This document shows positions 6,057 to 9,071 of a DNA stretch of 9,071 bases, one piece after another. The DNA is from M2408 sp044348665 (GTDB taxonomy: Bacteria > Bacteroidota > Bacteroidia > Flavobacteriales_D > Crocinitomicaceae): assembly GCA_044348665.1 (NCBI GenBank), contig JBIKSI010000133.1:1-9071 (forward strand). Direction: 5' to 3'. Below the pieces are notes generated by a model. It worked only from the letters and a program-made list of their open reading frames with translations. It ran no database searches and was not told the origin of the DNA. Made by a program: the position numbers and the translations under genes. Positions within the stretch are counted from its first letter, which is position 1, and every line of letters begins with the position of its first letter.

Positions 6057-6785
6057 ATGAACTTAAAAATTTGTTTGTTTCTTTTCCTTGGACTATTTTT
6101 TGGTAATTACTCCATTTTTGCACAAAAGCAGAAGCAGTGGAATTACAGAAAATTTGATGAAAAATTAATTCACTTTGGTTTCCTTTTGGGTGGAAATACG
6201 TCTGATTTTCAGTTAACTCCAACTGCAAATATGTACGAAAAATATGGATTGACCGCTTTGGAAACGGTGGCCATTCCCGGTGGACAAATTGGAGTAGTTA
6301 CAACACTAAAATTAGGCACTCCGATTCTTCGATTACGTGCAATTCCGTCCTTATCTTTTCAAGAAAGAGCACTAAAATACTACTATCCAAATGCAGACCC
6401 AAGCATTAAAATTGAAACCTTAAATGAAGAAAGGGTAAATTCTACAAATTTCGATATGCCTGTAATGCTGCAAATCCGAACATTGCGTTATAATAATTTT
6501 GCATCTTATGTTTTGGGAGGCGTTCAATATTCCTATGATTTTCAATCGGCTGAAAATGCCAATCAAAATTTTACTGATCCTTTTGTAAAAATTAAGGCAA
6601 ATGATTGGCAAGGTCAAGTCGGAATTGGCGTGGAGTTTTTCGCTGTGTACTTCAAAATGGGACTTGAAATCAAATATTCACAAGGATGGAACAACACGAT
6701 TATCAACGATTTCACCCCAGTTTCTTATCCAATAGATCAATTGCGAACAAAGGTTTGGTACTTTTCCTTGATTTTTGAGGGCTAA
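6057..6785 (+). CDS. porT: PorT-like outer membrane protein of the type IX secretion and gliding apparatus
   Basis: The 242-residue product has a signal peptide (K4, then a hydrophobic run, with likely cleavage after AQ at residue 23), the usual AQ ending in Bacteroidota. The mature part starts with a charged linker and the family-like stretch HFGFLLGGNTSDF at 39-51. Alternating beta strands with aromatic ends follow, such as FASYVLGGVQYSYDF (148-162) and GQVGIGVEFFAVYFKMGLE (186-204), and the protein ends in WYFSLIF, as outer membrane barrels often do. PorT is needed for type IX secretion in Porphyromonas and, as SprT, in gliding Flavobacterium. The position right after ubiE supports the call. 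I prefer ATG 6057 to the in-frame TTG at 6042, since it opens the signal peptide directly. Other barrel proteins remain possible. Confidence 0.82.
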   Translation: MNLKICLFLFLGLFFGNYSIFAQKQKQWNYRKFDEKLIHFGFLLGGNTSDFQLTPTANMYEKYGLTALETVAIPGGQIGVVTTLKLGTPILRLRAIPSLSFQERALKYYYPNADPSIKIETLNEERVNSTNFDMPVMLQIRTLRYNNFASYVLGGVQYSYDFQSAENANQNFTDPFVKIKANDWQGQVGIGVEFFAVYFKMGLEIKYSQGWNNTIINDFTPVSYPIDQLRTKVWYFSLIFEG

Positions 6786-6800
6786 TTTATTTTTTGGCGT

Positions 6801-7904
6801 TTACTTAAAAGTAAAATTTCCATTATCATCAAATTCCACATTCAATTCTGGAATATCTTGTTTTGTTAAGTTTTTAATTTGTTCTAAAGCTCCATTTAAG
6901 GGGTCAAAGATCGGTCCACCTTCACCTAGTTGTTTAGTTGAAATAACTTTTCCAGAAATAAATTCACCATTTCTTTTCAATTTCAAATCAAAAAGTGGGG
7001 CCATTCCGCTAATTCCTTTTAAGTTAAATCTTCCGTAAGTACAGAAATTCCCCATGGAATAAGTGATAAATCTTCCCTTGTAATGGTCGATTGCTCTTGT
7101 AACATGCGGACCATGCCCTAAAACTACATCTGCTCCAGCATCAATTACTTTTCGTGCAAATTCATACACATTTCCTCTATTTTCTTCGTAGAATATTTCA
7201 GTTTTTCGCGTAACGTGCGTTTTGCTTGATCCTTCTGCTCCTCCGTGAAATGAAACAATTACAATGTCACACATTTCATTTAATTTCTTCACAATTGCTT
7301 GCGCATTGTTGTAATCCGTAATTTGCAAACAACCTGTATTCGGAGCAAAAGCTGTGAAACCATATTTAATTCCGTTTTTTGTCAAGGTATCCCAAGGGCA
7401 AGTGTCTAAACCTGCATAAGTAAATCCTTTTTCTTTCAGTACTCGTTGCGTATTGTCTCTGCCAGGTTTACCAAAATCTCCCATGTGATTGTTAGCCAAT
7501 GATAAAATGTCAAAACCTGCATCTTTTAATTGATCCACAAAATATTCTGGTTGACGAAAAGCATAACAAATTGAAGGATTTGAGCATTTTTTCACGTCTC
7601 CGCCATCATTTAAAACCGTTCCTTCTAAATTACCAAAAGTGATGTCTGCATTGCGTAAATAATCAAACATGGGTTTTAACAAAAGACTATCTTTGTGAGG
7701 TAAATAGCTTTCGCTGGGGAAATTAGTTCCTAGCATCATATCTCCAACAGCAACAAGGTTTATCGTTGAATCACCTATTTCAACTTCTTTGTTGGAGGAT
7801 TTGGTTTTTATTTTTGATTTATCTTGATTTGGGTAAAATTTTGTAAAAGCAAAAAGTGCTGCTATTCCAACAACCGTAAATAGTAAGATGAATTTTGTTT
7901 TCAT
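6801..7904 (-). CDS. CapA-family (poly-gamma-glutamate capsule type) metallophosphatase-like protein
   Basis: The 367-residue protein starts with a membrane segment or signal (about residues 4-22, ILLFTVVGIAALFAF), followed by a lysine-rich spacer and a CapA domain from about residue 48. Family motifs in order: VAVGDMMLG 51-59, FGNLEGTV 90-97, LANNHMGDFG 136-145, FHGGAE 219-224, GHGPHV 263-268 and YSMGNF 282-287. These match the metal-binding sites of calcineurin-like phosphatases. Family members act in poly-gamma-glutamate capsule export or handling, but many are present without the cap operon, as here, so the substrate is unknown; a periplasmic or membrane-anchored enzyme is likely. I choose ATG at 7904, where MKTK directly precedes the signal; ATG at 7916 would add MIHY. 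The gene converges on porT with only 15 bases between stops and no clear terminator. Confidence 0.88.
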   Translation of the reverse strand: MKTKFILLFTVVGIAALFAFTKFYPNQDKSKIKTKSSNKEVEIGDSTINLVAVGDMMLGTNFPSESYLPHKDSLLLKPMFDYLRNADITFGNLEGTVLNDGGDVKKCSNPSICYAFRQPEYFVDQLKDAGFDILSLANNHMGDFGKPGRDNTQRVLKEKGFTYAGLDTCPWDTLTKNGIKYGFTAFAPNTGCLQITDYNNAQAIVKKLNEMCDIVIVSFHGGAEGSSKTHVTRKTEIFYEENRGNVYEFARKVIDAGADVVLGHGPHVTRAIDHYKGRFITYSMGNFCTYGRFNLKGISGMAPLFDLKLKRNGEFISGKVISTKQLGEGGPIFDPLNGALEQIKNLTKQDIPELNVEFDDNGNFTFK

Positions 7905-7923
7905 GTAATGAATCATTGGGTAA

Positions 7924-7959
7924 TAAATGTAGTTACAAATCTAGTTACAAATTTAGTTA
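7924..7959 (-). promoter_or_regulatory. Three tandem 12-bp units carrying promoter -7 boxes upstream of the CapA-like gene
   Basis: On the minus strand the units are TAACTAAATTTG (7959-7948), TAACTAGATTTG (7947-7936) and TAACTACATTTA (7935-7924), in direct succession. The first two contain perfect TAnnTTTG boxes and the third misses by one base. All point to the CapA-like gene (ATG 7904). No good -33 element sits 17-23 bases upstream of the first two; TTTG within the first unit lies 16 bases from the third box. Which unit acts is unclear; they could also bind a regulator. Confidence 0.45.
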
Positions 7960-7983
7960 AAATAGTACTTAGATCGAAGTTGT

Positions 7984-8019
7984 TTTGGTTTTTTATTTGA
8001 ATTATATTGACTAAATTTG
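7984..8019 (+). promoter_or_regulatory. Putative alaS promoter
   Basis: TAAATTTG at 8012-8019 fits TAnnTTTG exactly and lies 21 bases before the alaS ATG. TTTG at 7984-7987 is 24 bases upstream, one base longer than the usual maximum spacing. A second TTTG near 7996-7999 is too close. Confidence 0.45.
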
Positions 8020-8040
8020 CCACTTTCATTAATAAATCTC

Positions 8041-9071
8041 ATGAAGTTACACGAAATTAGAAAACATTATTTTGATTTTTTCGAAAGCAAAGGACATAAA
8101 ATTGCACCATCAGCTCCAATGGTGGTGAAAAACGACCCCACATTGATGTTTACAAATGCGGGAATGAACCAATTTAAGGATTATTTCCTCGGAAATGCCA
8201 TTGCCAAAGATAAACGTGTAGCAAATACCCAAAAATGTTTGCGAGTTTCAGGTAAACATAATGATTTAGAAGAAGTTGGAGTGGATACTTACCATCATAC
8301 TATGTTCGAAATGCTCGGAAATTGGTCTTTTGGTGATTATTTCAAAGAAGAAGCAATTTCTTGGGCTTGGGAATTATTAACAGAAGTATATAAAATCCCA
8401 AAAGACCAACTGTATGTGACTGTTTTTGAGGGAGATGCTAAGGATAATGTTCCAAAGGACGAAGAAAGTTATGCGATTTGGAAACGTTTTATTGCAGAAG
8501 ACCGAATTTTATTGGCTTCCAAAAAAGATAATTTTTGGGAAATGGGCGATACTGGACCTTGTGGACCTTGCACGGAAATTCATGTGGACATTCGTTCTGC
8601 AGAAGATAGAGCAAAAATCCCAGGGAAGGAATTAGTAAACAATGATCATCCACAAGTCGTTGAAATTTGGAATAACGTTTTCATGCAATTCAACCGTAAA
8701 GCGGATGGAAGTTTGGAGCCTTTGCCAGCAACTCACGTGGATACGGGAATGGGTTTGGAACGTTTGGCTATGGCTTTGCAAGGAAAAATGTCGAATTACG
8801 ATACTGATTTATTTCAAACATTGATTCAACATGTTTCTAAAGTTTCTGGAGTAAATTATGGCTTAAAAGAAGAAACGGATATTGCTCTACGTGTCATTGC
8901 GGATCACATTCGAGCAATTGCATTTTCGATTGCTGACGGACAATTGCCTTCTAACACAGGAGCAGGTTACGTCATTCGAAGAATATTAAGAAGAGCTGTT
9001 CGTTATGGTTACCAAACTTTAGGTTTGAAAGAACCTTTTATGGCTGGACTTTCTGTTGTTTTGGGAAAAAC
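8041..9071 (+). CDS. alaS: Alanyl-tRNA synthetase, N-terminal 343 codons (cut by window end)
   Basis: The frame opens at ATG 8041 and stays open to the window edge, giving 343 residues of a protein usually near 870. The enzyme charges tRNA-Ala, so the gene is essential. The opening MKLHEIRKHYFDFFESKGH is typical, as is FTNAGMNQFKDYFLG at 37-51. The class II catalytic core includes TQKCLRVSGKHNDLEEVG (63-80), HHTMFEMLGNWSFGDYF (85-101), TGPCGPCTEIH (171-181) and motif 3 THVDTGMGLERLAMALQGK (231-249). The tRNA-recognition region begins with RVIADHIRAIAFSIADG (284-300) and GYVIRRILRRAVRYG (309-323). The editing and C-Ala domains lie beyond the edge. I checked the entire frame by hand; there are no stops or shifts. 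The start is supported by similarity and the promoter box. Confidence 0.97.
   Translation, partial: MKLHEIRKHYFDFFESKGHKIAPSAPMVVKNDPTLMFTNAGMNQFKDYFLGNAIAKDKRVANTQKCLRVSGKHNDLEEVGVDTYHHTMFEMLGNWSFGDYFKEEAISWAWELLTEVYKIPKDQLYVTVFEGDAKDNVPKDEESYAIWKRFIAEDRILLASKKDNFWEMGDTGPCGPCTEIHVDIRSAEDRAKIPGKELVNNDHPQVVEIWNNVFMQFNRKADGSLEPLPATHVDTGMGLERLAMALQGKMSNYDTDLFQTLIQHVSKVSGVNYGLKEETDIALRVIADHIRAIAFSIADGQLPSNTGAGYVIRRILRRAVRYGYQTLGLKEPFMAGLSVVLGK

Noticed and set aside
6775..7038. 87-codon plus-strand frame overlapping the end of porT and the CapA-like gene
   Set aside because: It is antisense to the well-supported CapA-like C-terminus and is a by-product of its codon usage.
8426..8824. Two short plus-strand frames inside alaS (8426-8635 and 8642-8824)
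   Set aside because: They lie in a different frame within conserved catalytic-domain codons of alaS, which is intact.
1..9071. CRISPR array, tRNA, rRNA or insertion sequence
   Set aside because: No spaced identical repeats, no cloverleaf-like TTCRA arm with an acceptor stem, no rRNA-like conserved stretch and no transposase frame were seen by eye; a covariance scan was not possible.

Overview
The window is about one third G+C and looks like the chromosome of a member of the Bacteroidota, most likely Flavobacteriales (inference). The signs are a PorT-type secretion protein behind ubiE, a half-length transketolase, start sites without Shine-Dalgarno sequences, and several TAnnTTTG -7 promoter boxes typical of this phylum. 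The content is mostly core metabolism and envelope genes. There is no phage, transposase or CRISPR array.

Layout. The minus strand begins with a von Willebrand A protein (1-595, cut by the window edge). Next is an 8-bp-period repeat array (659-772) and the N-terminal half of a transketolase (766-1608, minus). Glyceraldehyde-3-phosphate dehydrogenase (1752-2738, plus) is divergent from it. A strong symmetric hairpin (2782-2811) separates gap from a 47-codon minus-strand small gene (2816-2959) that was worked out by hand. A mostly empty stretch follows. It contains a GC-rich island (3223-3300), an orphan reading-frame tail (3320-3439) and an unrecognised exported protein (3442-3942).

From 4171 a plus-strand block carries a heptose-phosphate-type PfkB kinase, a structured RNA-like element (5179-5289), ubiE/menG for menaquinone synthesis, and porT of the type IX secretion system. 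A CapA-like metallophosphatase (6801-7904, minus) converges on porT. The alanyl-tRNA synthetase gene (8041 to the window end, plus) is divergent from capA and cut by the right edge.

How the genes relate. Transketolase and GAPDH both act on glyceraldehyde 3-phosphate and share a divergent promoter region. The heptose kinase, PorT and CapA-like protein concern the cell envelope and surface. UbiE supplies the respiratory quinone. The most interesting non-genic items are the structured element before ubiE, the 8-bp periodic array that reverses orientation, the GC-rich island with a headless reading frame beside it, and the triplicated 12-bp promoter-like unit upstream of capA.
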